Source: Candidatus Lindowiibacteriota bacterium
GTDB lineage: Bacteria; Lindowbacteria; 2-12-FULL-62-27
Direction: 5' to 3'
DNA length: 17,971 nucleotides
Assembly: GCA_023249255.1 (NCBI GenBank)
Contig: JAHFCY010000036.1
Span: 1 to 17,971, forward strand
This document shows positions 8,362 to 15,094 of this stretch, piece by piece (the stretch's first letter is position 1; every line of letters begins with the position of its first letter). The position numbers and the translations under genes are program-made. Below the pieces are notes generated by a model. That model did not search any database, was not told the origin of the DNA, and saw only the letters and a list, made by a program, of their open reading frames with translations.

Positions 8362-8473
8362 GTATATATTCTGTTCCTCCGTGTGTAGAATGTCAAGTGC
8401 GATTCAGGAGCTTCAGGGAGATTCTTCGCCTTTCCGTATATCGAGATATTGTCAAATGTTGTGGATCGCATGA

Positions 8474-8596
8474 TCAAGCGGCGATCCTTTCTTGCTCTAT
8501 GACTTGAACCCCGTCGACAAATTTTACCCCGCGCCAAACTTCAGCGGCCAATTCGGCGCCGTGAATTTTTTGCCGGCGCTTCTGCGCGGATTCCAT
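8474..8596 (-). CDS. Possible 40-aa small protein
   Basis: An ATG at 8596 opens a 40-residue frame beginning MESAQKRRQKIHGAELAAEV and ending EQERIAA at a TGA. The composition is protein-like, with a basic start followed by an amphipathic helix and WRGVKFVDGVQVIEQ. It starts 29 bases after the stop of the retropepsin-like gene on the same strand, so it could be its last cistron. No Shine-Dalgarno sequence is obvious and no family is recognised. The case rests on composition and position only. Confidence 0.35.
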   Translation of the reverse strand: MESAQKRRQKIHGAELAAEVWRGVKFVDGVQVIEQERIAA

Positions 8597-8625
8597 CAGT
8601 GAAATATCCGGGTTAATTTGTCAGC

Positions 8626-8937
8626 CTATAAAACGGTTTGGATATCCGGGTCGTTCATGTCATGGCCGACATGAATTTTCGTATGTCCGTTTTTGTTCCG
8701 GATGGAGATGTCCCACATTTGCATCAGGCCCGCACCGATCAGCATGTCCGAACCCAGACGCGGCGGTCGAACGGTAGACATCCATGTCCCGTTCGACACT
8801 TGGCCATCCTTGGCCGGCACAACCAGAACTTCGCCTCGAATCCACCGGCCTTCTATTCGTATTTCCAAATCGATAGAGCTTCTAACAGCCAGTTTTCCGC
8901 CTTTTTGCGCCGTTCCGAATGTTTTCTTGTGTTTCAT
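8626..8937 (-). CDS. Half-length retropepsin-like (clan AA aspartyl protease fold) protein, putative
   Basis: About 103 residues from the ATG at 8937; a GTG at 8952 would add five. The second half (SSIDLEIRIEGRWIRGEV, later RLGSDMLIGAGLMQMWDISI) resembles the C-terminal part of small bacterial retropepsin-like proteins, where a strand pair is followed by a (L/I)(L/I)G.dlL..w motif. The catalytic D-T/S-G triad expected near the N-terminus is absent, so the protein is either truncated, non-catalytic, or only superficially similar. It is the most upstream gene of the minus-strand islet, starting about 100 bases from the divergent cytochrome gene. A 40-residue ORF may follow. The family call is tentative. 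Confidence 0.5.
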   Translation of the reverse strand: MKHKKTFGTAQKGGKLAVRSSIDLEIRIEGRWIRGEVLVVPAKDGQVSNGTWMSTVRPPRLGSDMLIGAGLMQMWDISIRNKNGHTKIHVGHDMNDPDIQTVL

Positions 8938-8958
8938 TTTTAATATCGCCACGCCCCG

Positions 8959-9001
8959 GGGAAGGCAGTCTTCCCAATAGTTTAAAAAACGTTCTTTTTT
9001 T
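8959..9001. repeat. Two adjacent inverted repeats in the divergent intergenic region
   Basis: The first is GGGAAG, loop GCAGT, CTTCCC (8959-8975), a perfect six-base-pair stem. The second is AAAAAA, loop CGTTC, TTTTTT (8984-9000), an all-A:T stem. They lie between the minus-strand retropepsin-like gene and the plus-strand di-haem cytochrome gene, where promoters for both directions are expected. They could be an operator or weak hairpins. The order does not make a convincing terminator on either strand. Confidence 0.35.
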
Positions 9002-9039
9002 GCTTGGTGATCCCGTATCCATCTGGTAGACAGAAACGG

Positions 9040-9798
9040 ATGCGTTGGCGCACACGGATTTTGATCTCATGCGTTTCGATTCTTATTGCCTTGCCGTCCA
9101 TGGCGGACGATCCTTCGGGCACGGGTCGGCGGGTTTACGAGGAGAACTGCATCGGATGCCACGGGACGCGCGGAGACGGAAACGGCGACGCAGCGGGGAA
9201 CCTTCTGACCAAGCCGCGGGATTTCACTCGCGGGATGTTCAAATTCAAATCGAGCCGCGGGGCCATGATGCCGACTGATCAGGATTTGATCAACACGTTG
9301 AATAACGGCATACCCCTGACCGCGATGCCGCCATTCCGGCTGATGACCGAACCCGAGAAACGCGCGGTCATCGAATATGTCAAATCGTTTTCCGACCGCT
9401 GGAAGGACCCACAGGCGTACGATACCGCGCCGTTCGTCGCCGGCCGGATTCCCGCGTATGTCGGCACGCCGGTATCGATCGGCAAGGGTGAGGAAATATT
9501 CAAACGATGCATCTCGTGCCACGGCAAAACCGGCAAGGGCGATGGAACATCGGCCGGAGACCAGATGGACACCTGGGGATACCACGTGCGCCCGAGGAAT
9601 TTCACGTACGGCATGCTCAAACGCGGTTCCCGCGTCGAAGATATATTCACCAGCATCACGCTTGGCGTCGGAGGCACGGGGATGCCGGCTCACGAGACGG
9701 CGTATTCGGAAAATGACCGATGGAATCTTGTCTCCTACGTGCTGACGATCATGGGCAAAGTCAAATACGAAGTGGCGGCCGAAGATGACGACGAGTAG
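9040..9798 (+). CDS. Exported di-haem cytochrome c, first gene of the cbb3 oxidase operon
   Basis: From the ATG at 9040 the product has 252 residues, with a Sec signal peptide (1-22, ending SMA before DDPS). Alternative in-frame starts at TTG 9004 and GTG 9007 would put 11-12 extra residues before it. Two cytochrome c domains follow in tandem: CIGCH (37-41) with M96 in TAMPPF, and CISCH (157-161) with M215 in TGMPAH. Each has a PR(D/N)FT.GM segment, showing internal duplication. The protein has no transmembrane anchor after the signal. Its stop overlaps ccoN by 14 bases. In most cbb3 operons the di-haem subunit is the membrane-anchored CcoP; here this soluble protein sits in its functional place, so it may be a CcoP substitute or the electron donor. 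That role is inference. Confidence 0.85.
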   Translation: MRWRTRILISCVSILIALPSMADDPSGTGRRVYEENCIGCHGTRGDGNGDAAGNLLTKPRDFTRGMFKFKSSRGAMMPTDQDLINTLNNGIPLTAMPPFRLMTEPEKRAVIEYVKSFSDRWKDPQAYDTAPFVAGRIPAYVGTPVSIGKGEEIFKRCISCHGKTGKGDGTSAGDQMDTWGYHVRPRNFTYGMLKRGSRVEDIFTSITLGVGGTGMPAHETAYSENDRWNLVSYVLTIMGKVKYEVAAEDDDE

Positions 9799-11158
9799 CC
9801 GGGACGGAGTCTGCCGGCCGCTGGTGTGGGCGCATACGCTGGCGTCATTGGCGTATATCGTGATCGTCCTGTTCGCGGGGATGCTGTATTCCCTGCAGTT
9901 TTTGTCGCTCTTCCCGTTTCCGAACGTCGAATTTCTGTCGCCTGGCCGGCTTCGAATGCTTCACACAAACGGCGCCGTCTACGGATTTATCATCAATGGA
10001 TTTGCGGCCGGTTTATATTGGGCGATTCCGAGATTCACGGGCCAGCGCGTGTGGAACGAAAAGTATGTCGGCTGGTTCATGTTCGGGGCGCTCCAGGCCG
10101 CGGTCCTCGCGACGGCGGTCGGGCTTCTGGCGGGATACGCGCAGGGTATCGAGTGGGCCGAGACGCCGATTTTCGTCGATCCGTTCATCGTCGTGTGGCT
10201 GATCGTCGCGCTCTTTCAGTTCGGCATCCCGATCTACCGGTACGGAAAATCCGGGCCGATGTATGTCGCCGCGTGGTACATGGTCGCCGGATGCGTCTGG
10301 GTTCCGATGGTGTACGTGATGGGCAATTACATCCCGCAATTTTTTGTTCCCGGAATCGCCGGCGCGGCGATCACCGGCACGTGGATCCACGACGCCGTGG
10401 GACTGTTCGTCACGCCGATCGGCTGGGGCTTGATGTACTATTTCGTTCCGATCCTTCTTCGAAAACCCGTGTGGGGACACTCGATGTCCCTGCTCGGATT
10501 CTGGGGACTCGCGTTTTTCTATCCGCTCCAGGGAGTCCATCATTTTCTGTGGAGCCCGATCCCGATGTACGCTCAATACGCGGCGGTGATATCGACGGTG
10601 GTGCTTGAACTCGCCGTCGTCACGGTCATCGTGAATTTCGTCCTGACGCTCCGGGGACAATTCGGTCAACTCGCGAACGATCTGCCGTTGCGCTGGATTT
10701 ATACGGGGATTTTGAACTACGCGATCACCTGTTTCCAGTGCGCCATCCAGGTTCTGCTGACCAGCCAGAAAATCATCCATTTCACCGACTGGGTCGTCGG
10801 CCACGCGCATCTCATCATGTTCGGCACTTTCGGATTCTGGATTTTCGGAATTCTTTCCTACCTGTCGCCGAAGGTTAAAGGGCTTGAGCCGCGCTCGACG
10901 CGCGCGGGCGAGTGGGCTTACTGGCTGATCACGATCGGCACGATCCTGATGTGGTTCGACCTGCTGATCGCCGGAGTCGTTCAAGGCGTGAGCTGGATGT
11001 CTCTGGCGCCCTGGATGGAATCGGTTCGCGTTTCCGTCCCGTTCTGGGCGATCCGGACCGCGACCGGGACGATGATCATCGCCGGGATGATTATGTATCT
11101 GGTCCACATCGCGGAGAGCCGCCGGGCGCCGTCGGCCGGCCGCGCGGGATCCGCATGA
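9785..11158 (+). CDS. ccoN: cbb3-type cytochrome c oxidase catalytic subunit I (CcoN)
   Basis: This is the oxygen-reducing subunit, holding haem b, high-spin haem b3 and CuB in a twelve-helix core (457 residues, normal length). All six expected metal-binding histidines are visible: H60 in RMLHTNG, H202 in TWIHDAVG, H252-H253 in GVHHFLW, and H340/H342 in VVGHAHL. Y312 in NYAITCFQC falls at the position of the CuB-ligand cross-linked tyrosine: a hand alignment back from the TDW motif (334-336) gives the same spacing as the usual FYGMSTFEGP segment. The Glu-Gly-Pro of that segment is Gln-Cys-Ala here, and the usual HN after the CuB helix is HD. The stop overlaps ccoO in an ATGA. A C-family oxidase is the best call; a nitric oxide reductase is less likely because Y312 is kept and CcoO follows. 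Confidence 0.92.
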   Translation: MTTSSRDGVCRPLVWAHTLASLAYIVIVLFAGMLYSLQFLSLFPFPNVEFLSPGRLRMLHTNGAVYGFIINGFAAGLYWAIPRFTGQRVWNEKYVGWFMFGALQAAVLATAVGLLAGYAQGIEWAETPIFVDPFIVVWLIVALFQFGIPIYRYGKSGPMYVAAWYMVAGCVWVPMVYVMGNYIPQFFVPGIAGAAITGTWIHDAVGLFVTPIGWGLMYYFVPILLRKPVWGHSMSLLGFWGLAFFYPLQGVHHFLWSPIPMYAQYAAVISTVVLELAVVTVIVNFVLTLRGQFGQLANDLPLRWIYTGILNYAITCFQCAIQVLLTSQKIIHFTDWVVGHAHLIMFGTFGFWIFGILSYLSPKVKGLEPRSTRAGEWAYWLITIGTILMWFDLLIAGVVQGVSWMSLAPWMESVRVSVPFWAIRTATGTMIIAGMIMYLVHIAESRRAPSAGRAGSA

Positions 11159-11808
11159 GTTCGTCATCGATGGAACGGTTCGCGCCCATTGTGCTGGTCG
11201 CGGGCCTCTTATTTTTTCTGTTCGGCACGTTCTGGCAGGCGGTGGCGCCGTGGTTGAGTCTGCGGCATCTGCCGTACAAGAGCATCGACGAGATCGCCCA
11301 AACGGTGCCTCCGACATTCAGGATGATGGCGGACGATTATCCGGATGAATTCAAAAAATATTTCGGCGAGCCCGATACCGCCGCCTTCGCGCGCGCCCTG
11401 CGGATCGGACGCGGCGTGTACGTGGCGGAAGCCTGCTGGCATTGCCACACCCAGCAGGTTCGGCCCGTATCGAACGAGGAACTCCGGTTCGGCCCGGTGT
11501 CGTACCCGTCGGAATACGCCAACGCGCTCCAGCTCCCGCCTTTGCTCGGCACCCGCCGCGTCGGGCCTGACCTCATCCGCGAAGCCGGAGTGCACAGCAG
11601 TGACTGGCATATGGCGCATTTCAAAAATCCGCCGGCGGTCACGCCGGGGTCGGTCATGCCGTCCTACGGGTGGTTTTTCGACAAGGACGGCAGTCCGGGC
11701 GAAAGGGCTTTGGCCGTCACCGCGTATATTCAGTGGCTCGGCAGTTGGATTCCCAATCACGCCTACGAACTGCCGACGCGGCCGGCGGCGCAACCGGAAA
11801 AACAGTAG
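11155..11808 (+). CDS. ccoO: cbb3-type cytochrome c oxidase subunit II, mono-haem CcoO
   Basis: CcoO is the membrane-anchored mono-haem cytochrome that delivers electrons to CcoN. The ATG at 11155 overlaps the ccoN stop; the frame is open upstream, but that part lies inside ccoN. The 217-residue product has an N-terminal transmembrane anchor (about 10-30). Family motifs follow: GRGVYVAEACWHCHTQQVRP with the haem site CWHCH (94-98), RFGPVSYPSEYA (111-122), GTRRVGPDL (132-140), SDWHMAHFKNPP and M168 in SVMPSYGW. Length and order are typical. A six-residue gap separates the anchor from a long helix region at 40-85. The next gene starts two bases after the stop. Confidence 0.94.
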   Translation: MSSSSMERFAPIVLVAGLLFFLFGTFWQAVAPWLSLRHLPYKSIDEIAQTVPPTFRMMADDYPDEFKKYFGEPDTAAFARALRIGRGVYVAEACWHCHTQQVRPVSNEELRFGPVSYPSEYANALQLPPLLGTRRVGPDLIREAGVHSSDWHMAHFKNPPAVTPGSVMPSYGWFFDKDGSPGERALAVTAYIQWLGSWIPNHAYELPTRPAAQPEKQ

Positions 11809-11810
11809 CC

Positions 11811-12113
11811 ATGCCGGTCAAAGAGAAACGCCTGTTGCTGGTCATTTTCTTTTTTGTCATTCTTCCCGGCGCCATCGCGTTTGTCGTGAAAGTCGCGAGT
11901 TATTTCATGGTCGAAGTCGAGCAGGGGATGGCGGGATTCGCTCTGCCGTTTTTCAATTATCTGTTTATCGCGCTCGGATTTTTCTGCCTGTTCATCTGGT
12001 CTTTCATGAGCGGCCATTTCAAGGATATCGACCAGCCGGCCATTGACGTGATCCTCAATCATGAGCGCCTCGAGTCGGCCGCGCGCATGCCGGAGGAACC
12101 CGATGGAACGTGA
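11811..12113 (+). CDS. ccoS: CcoS-like oxidase assembly protein with an extra N-terminal membrane segment
   Basis: The 100-residue product has two hydrophobic segments (about 8-28 and 45-66). The second, with its C-terminal flank FMSGHFKDIDQPAIDVIL (65-82), matches the CcoS signature, in which a single helix is followed by SGQ.DDLd.PA..iL. CcoS is a small protein needed for assembly of cbb3 oxidases, probably in cofactor insertion. Ordinary CcoS has about 50-70 residues and one helix; here an additional helix and a linker precede it. It starts two bases after ccoO and its end overlaps the next gene by 11 bases. An alternative reading is an uncharacterised small oxidase subunit whose helix resembles CcoS. 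Confidence 0.6.
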   Translation: MPVKEKRLLLVIFFFVILPGAIAFVVKVASYFMVEVEQGMAGFALPFFNYLFIALGFFCLFIWSFMSGHFKDIDQPAIDVILNHERLESAARMPEEPDGT

Positions 12114-12288
12114 CACGCTTGGCTACGGTCCGGGCCGCGCGAATATTTTTATTCGGGTCGTCATTCTGATCATGGGAATATTCATCATCGCCTATGCAAC
12201 GCGATATTTTCTGCCGGAAGTGCGCAAGTGGATGAAAGGCGGTGATCCCGACACCCTGCAGTGGTCGCATGAACAGGTGAAACGATGA
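12103..12288 (+). CDS. Small single-helix membrane protein in the oxidase operon (CcoQ-like position)
   Basis: The 61-residue product starts at the ATG at 12103, behind a good Shine-Dalgarno sequence (GGAGG, five bases upstream). It has one transmembrane helix, about 15-36 (IFIRVVILIMGIFIIAYATR), then a short basic cytoplasmic or periplasmic tail. No cofactor motif is seen. Its position between CcoO and CcoI, and its size, recall CcoQ, the small stabilising subunit, but the sequence does not clearly match it. Its start overlaps the CcoS-like gene by 11 bases and its stop overlaps ccoI in an ATGA, so it is clearly part of the coupled unit. Confidence 0.75.
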   Translation: MERDTLGYGPGRANIFIRVVILIMGIFIIAYATRYFLPEVRKWMKGGDPDTLQWSHEQVKR

Positions 12289-14342
12289 ATTGCGCGCAAT
12301 GTGGACTGCCGGTGACGATTCCGGGCGCTCCGCGCGTGGAACCATCCGGCGGCCGCATCCCGGACGTTTTTTGCTGTAATGGATGTCTCCTCGTGCACCG
12401 GATCAGCGGCGAACGCGGCGATGCGGGCCTCGCGCAAGTCCTTTTCGGCGCGGTCGGCGCCGGTTTGTTTCTTTCCATGAACGTGATGATGTTCAGCGCT
12501 CCCTTTTACGGAGCGTCATGGTCGTCAACGATCATTCCCCCGTCTTTTTCCACTCCCATCCGATTCGTCCTGTTCGCGCTGTCCGCGCCGGTGATGGTTC
12601 TGCTCGGGTATCCGCTGTTCACGACCGCCGTATCGTCCATTCGCCGGGGAAGAATCGGCGCTGACCTGTTTGTCTTGATCGGCGCGATCGCGGCGTTTGG
12701 CATCTCGGCGGTCAACACCCTGCGCGGCCGAGGCGACGTTTATTTCGAAACGGCGACGATGACCCTCACGCTCTACATGTTCGGCTGTTACATTGAAACC
12801 CGCGTGCGCGCCCGGAGTTCCGATTCGTTTCACGGCCTGTCGGAACTTCTGCCCGACACCGCGATGCGAATCGCCGCCGGAGGTGAATCGCGCGAAGTCG
12901 CGGCGTCGAGCCTCCTCGTCGGCGACTGCGTACTGGTCCGGCCGGGCGAACGCGTTGCGGTCGACGGAATCGTCCTGGATGGGACTTCGCGCACGGACGA
13001 TTCGTGGATCACCGGGGAAAGCCGCCGCGCGGTCAAACATCCCGGCGATCGGGTGTATGGCGGGACGTTGAACGACGACGGCGTGTTGACGGTCAAGATC
13101 GACCGCGAGAGATCCGACTTCGCGGCGATCCGGATCGAACGGCTGTTGCAGACCGTCCGGGAAGTGCCAAGCGGCTTCGAGCGGCTGGCCGACAGTCTGG
13201 CTCGATGGTTCATGCCGGCGGTCCTCGCGCTGGCGCTGGGAGCGCTGGCGTACTGGATACCCCGCGGAGGATGGGCGGACGGAATTTTCCGGATGCTGTC
13301 GATTCTCCTGATCGCCTGTCCGTGCGCGTTCGGGATCGCGGCGCCCCTGGCGATCTGGCGGGGAATCGGCGAGGCGGTGAAACGCGGAGCGCTGATCTTG
13401 AGCGCCGACGCGTTCGAACGGCTCGGCTGTGTTCAAACCGTATGTTTCGACAAAACCGGAACGATCACATCGCCGGATCTCACATTGCGGCGGATGGTCT
13501 GTCTCAATGGAATGTCCGAACCGGAAATTCTCGGGGTCGCCGCGGCTCTGGAGGCGAGGTCGACTCATCCGCTCGCGGCAAGTATCGCCCGACGCGCCGA
13601 TGAGGCGGGCGCCGCGCGGGTTGAGATCGCGAACGTGAAAGTCCATCCCGGATGCGGCGTCGAGGGCGATTCCGGCGGAACTCGCTACGCCCTTGGAAGT
13701 CTCCGGTGGCTGGAATCCCGGGGAGTGCGCGGTTCGGAATCGTCCGGCGCGGAATTCGGACCGGCCGGCGACACCCGCATTTATCTTGCGGCCGGGACTC
13801 AACCGGTTGGCATGTTCGTCTTCGAGCAGGCCGTCCGGCCTGAAGCGCAGTCCGCGTTGACGGCGCTGCGGGAGATGGGAATCCGGACTCTGGTTCTGAC
13901 CGGCGATGATCCGTCCGCGGCCCGGGCGCTGGAGTCGGTCATTCCCGCGGATGAAATACTCGCGGGTCTTCTGCCGGAACAAAAAGTCGCGGAACTTGAA
14001 CGGCGCTCCGCATCGGGATGTGTGGCCATGGTTGGCGACGGCATCAACGACGCGCCGGCCATCAAGGCGTCGACCGTCGGGATCGCAATGGGGTGCGGGT
14101 CGGACTGGTCGCGCCAATCGGCTCGTATTCTCCTCGTGCGGGACGATCTTTCGGCCATCCCCGAACTTGTGCGGCTTTCGAGGGCGGTCCGGAAAAAAAT
14201 ATATTCGAACTTCGCATGGGCGTTCGTCTATAACGCATTTGGAATCGGCTTGGCCACCGCCGGCGTGGTCACTCCGCTTTTCGCGGTCTGCGCGATGATC
14301 GCCAGCAGTGTGCTGGTCGTCGTCAATTCGTCGAGGTTATGA
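12285..14342 (+). CDS. ccoI: Copper-transporting P1B-type ATPase CcoI
   Basis: CcoI exports copper across the inner membrane to supply the CuB site of the oxidase. All P-type landmarks are present in the 685 residues: TGES (243-246), the copper-binding CPC (C345-P-C347), the phosphorylated D389 in FDKTGT, HP at 428-429, TGDDP (539-543) and GDGINDAP (584-591). The N-terminus has an MNCAQCGLP motif (C3, C6) and FCCNGC (29-34), the metal-binding zinc-ribbon-like domain found in CcoI proteins. Unlike many CcoI, no ferredoxin-like HMA domain with CxxC lies between it and the first helix (about 47-70), which makes the protein shorter than usual. It starts in an ATGA overlap and is followed after one base by the SafE-like gene. 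Confidence 0.93.
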   Translation: MNCAQCGLPVTIPGAPRVEPSGGRIPDVFCCNGCLLVHRISGERGDAGLAQVLFGAVGAGLFLSMNVMMFSAPFYGASWSSTIIPPSFSTPIRFVLFALSAPVMVLLGYPLFTTAVSSIRRGRIGADLFVLIGAIAAFGISAVNTLRGRGDVYFETATMTLTLYMFGCYIETRVRARSSDSFHGLSELLPDTAMRIAAGGESREVAASSLLVGDCVLVRPGERVAVDGIVLDGTSRTDDSWITGESRRAVKHPGDRVYGGTLNDDGVLTVKIDRERSDFAAIRIERLLQTVREVPSGFERLADSLARWFMPAVLALALGALAYWIPRGGWADGIFRMLSILLIACPCAFGIAAPLAIWRGIGEAVKRGALILSADAFERLGCVQTVCFDKTGTITSPDLTLRRMVCLNGMSEPEILGVAAALEARSTHPLAASIARRADEAGAARVEIANVKVHPGCGVEGDSGGTRYALGSLRWLESRGVRGSESSGAEFGPAGDTRIYLAAGTQPVGMFVFEQAVRPEAQSALTALREMGIRTLVLTGDDPSAARALESVIPADEILAGLLPEQKVAELERRSASGCVAMVGDGINDAPAIKASTVGIAMGCGSDWSRQSARILLVRDDLSAIPELVRLSRAVRKKIYSNFAWAFVYNAFGIGLATAGVVTPLFAVCAMIASSVLVVVNSSRL

Positions 14343-14343
14343 C

Positions 14344-15021
14344 ATGACTATTGCAACGCTCGCGGCCGCGTTCGTCACGGCGTTTCTCGCGTCGTATCAC
14401 TGCGTCGGAATGTGCGGGCCTCTGGTGATTCTTGCGGATTCCGCATCGCCGCGGTTTCGCTTCAAAATCGGTCTCTATCACGCGGGCCGATTGTTCACGT
14501 ACGCATTTCTCGGCGCATTGGCGGGATCGCTGGGGTCGGGGTTTGGACAGATCGCGACGACGTTGAAACTTGCGCCATCGGCGATATCGATCGTCTTCGG
14601 CGTGCTGATGATCGTCTTCGGAGTCCGCTGGATTTTACGCCGCGGAATCGTTGCGGGCGACTCCTCGTCTCCCGCGATGTCCGGCGTCTGCGGCGCTATT
14701 CAGGCTCTGCGCGACACGCCGTCGAAGGTTACCGCATTCGGAATCGGAGTGGCCAACGGATTTCTTCCGTGTCCGCTGGTCTACGCTTTTCTCATGAACG
14801 CCGCCTCGACCGCCAGCGCCGCCGGCGGAATGACGATCATGGCGGCCATGGGGATGGGGACCCTGCCGGCGATGTCCGCGGTTGCCGCTCTCTCCCGCCG
14901 TTCGCCCTCTTGGATCACCCGGCATGCCACGGTCCTCGCAGGCGCGCTGATGGTTTATCTCGGTATTATTTCAATCCTCCGCGCTACCGGGGGATGTCCC
15001 GGCCATCCCGGATTGATGTAG
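14344..15021 (+). CDS. TauE/SafE-family membrane protein (cbb3 maturation cluster)
   Basis: The 225-residue polytopic protein has about six hydrophobic segments and belongs to the sulfite-exporter TauE/SafE family as annotated in cbb3 maturation clusters. The first helix carries SYHCVGMCGPL (C20, C24), and FLPCPLVY (C143) lies in the second half; these are the conserved Cys-containing motifs of the branch that accompanies CcoI/CcoS. Its substrate is unknown; a role in copper or thiol chemistry for the oxidase is plausible but inferred. The ATG follows the ccoI stop after one base, so it is the last gene of the operon. A GGGATG/CATCCC inverted repeat sits in its final codons. Confidence 0.85.
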   Translation: MTIATLAAAFVTAFLASYHCVGMCGPLVILADSASPRFRFKIGLYHAGRLFTYAFLGALAGSLGSGFGQIATTLKLAPSAISIVFGVLMIVFGVRWILRRGIVAGDSSSPAMSGVCGAIQALRDTPSKVTAFGIGVANGFLPCPLVYAFLMNAASTASAAGGMTIMAAMGMGTLPAMSAVAALSRRSPSWITRHATVLAGALMVYLGIISILRATGGCPGHPGLM

Positions 15022-15094
15022 TGAAAGTCACGCGAAATTCATCTCATTGGAGACGTTGGTGTTGGCCGTCAAGAGGACATCGCATACTTTTTTC

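Noticed and set aside
8362-8400. Promoter for the DUF433 gene: TTGACA at 8391-8396 (minus strand) with an A+T-rich element near 8363-8373
   Set aside because: The best -10 match at 17-base spacing is poor and would nearly remove the leader; the better TATATA is 22 bases away. Not secure.
8438-8449. ATATCGAGATAT near-palindrome as an operator
   Set aside because: Short, A+T-rich and in a gap with no identified promoter; likely chance.
6540-9003. CRISPR array, tRNA, rRNA, transposase or attachment sites
   Set aside because: I saw no regularly spaced repeats, tRNA-like cloverleaf, rRNA segment, transposase motif or flanking direct repeats in this islet.
9785-11158. Nitric oxide reductase instead of a cbb3 oxidase
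   Set aside because: Tyr312 is kept, CcoO with its motifs follows directly and CcoI/CcoS-type maturation genes are in the same operon.
14985-15015. GGGATG/CATCCC inverted repeat at the end of the SafE-like gene, as a terminator
   Set aside because: It lies inside the coding sequence and has no T-run after it; probably a product of codon composition.
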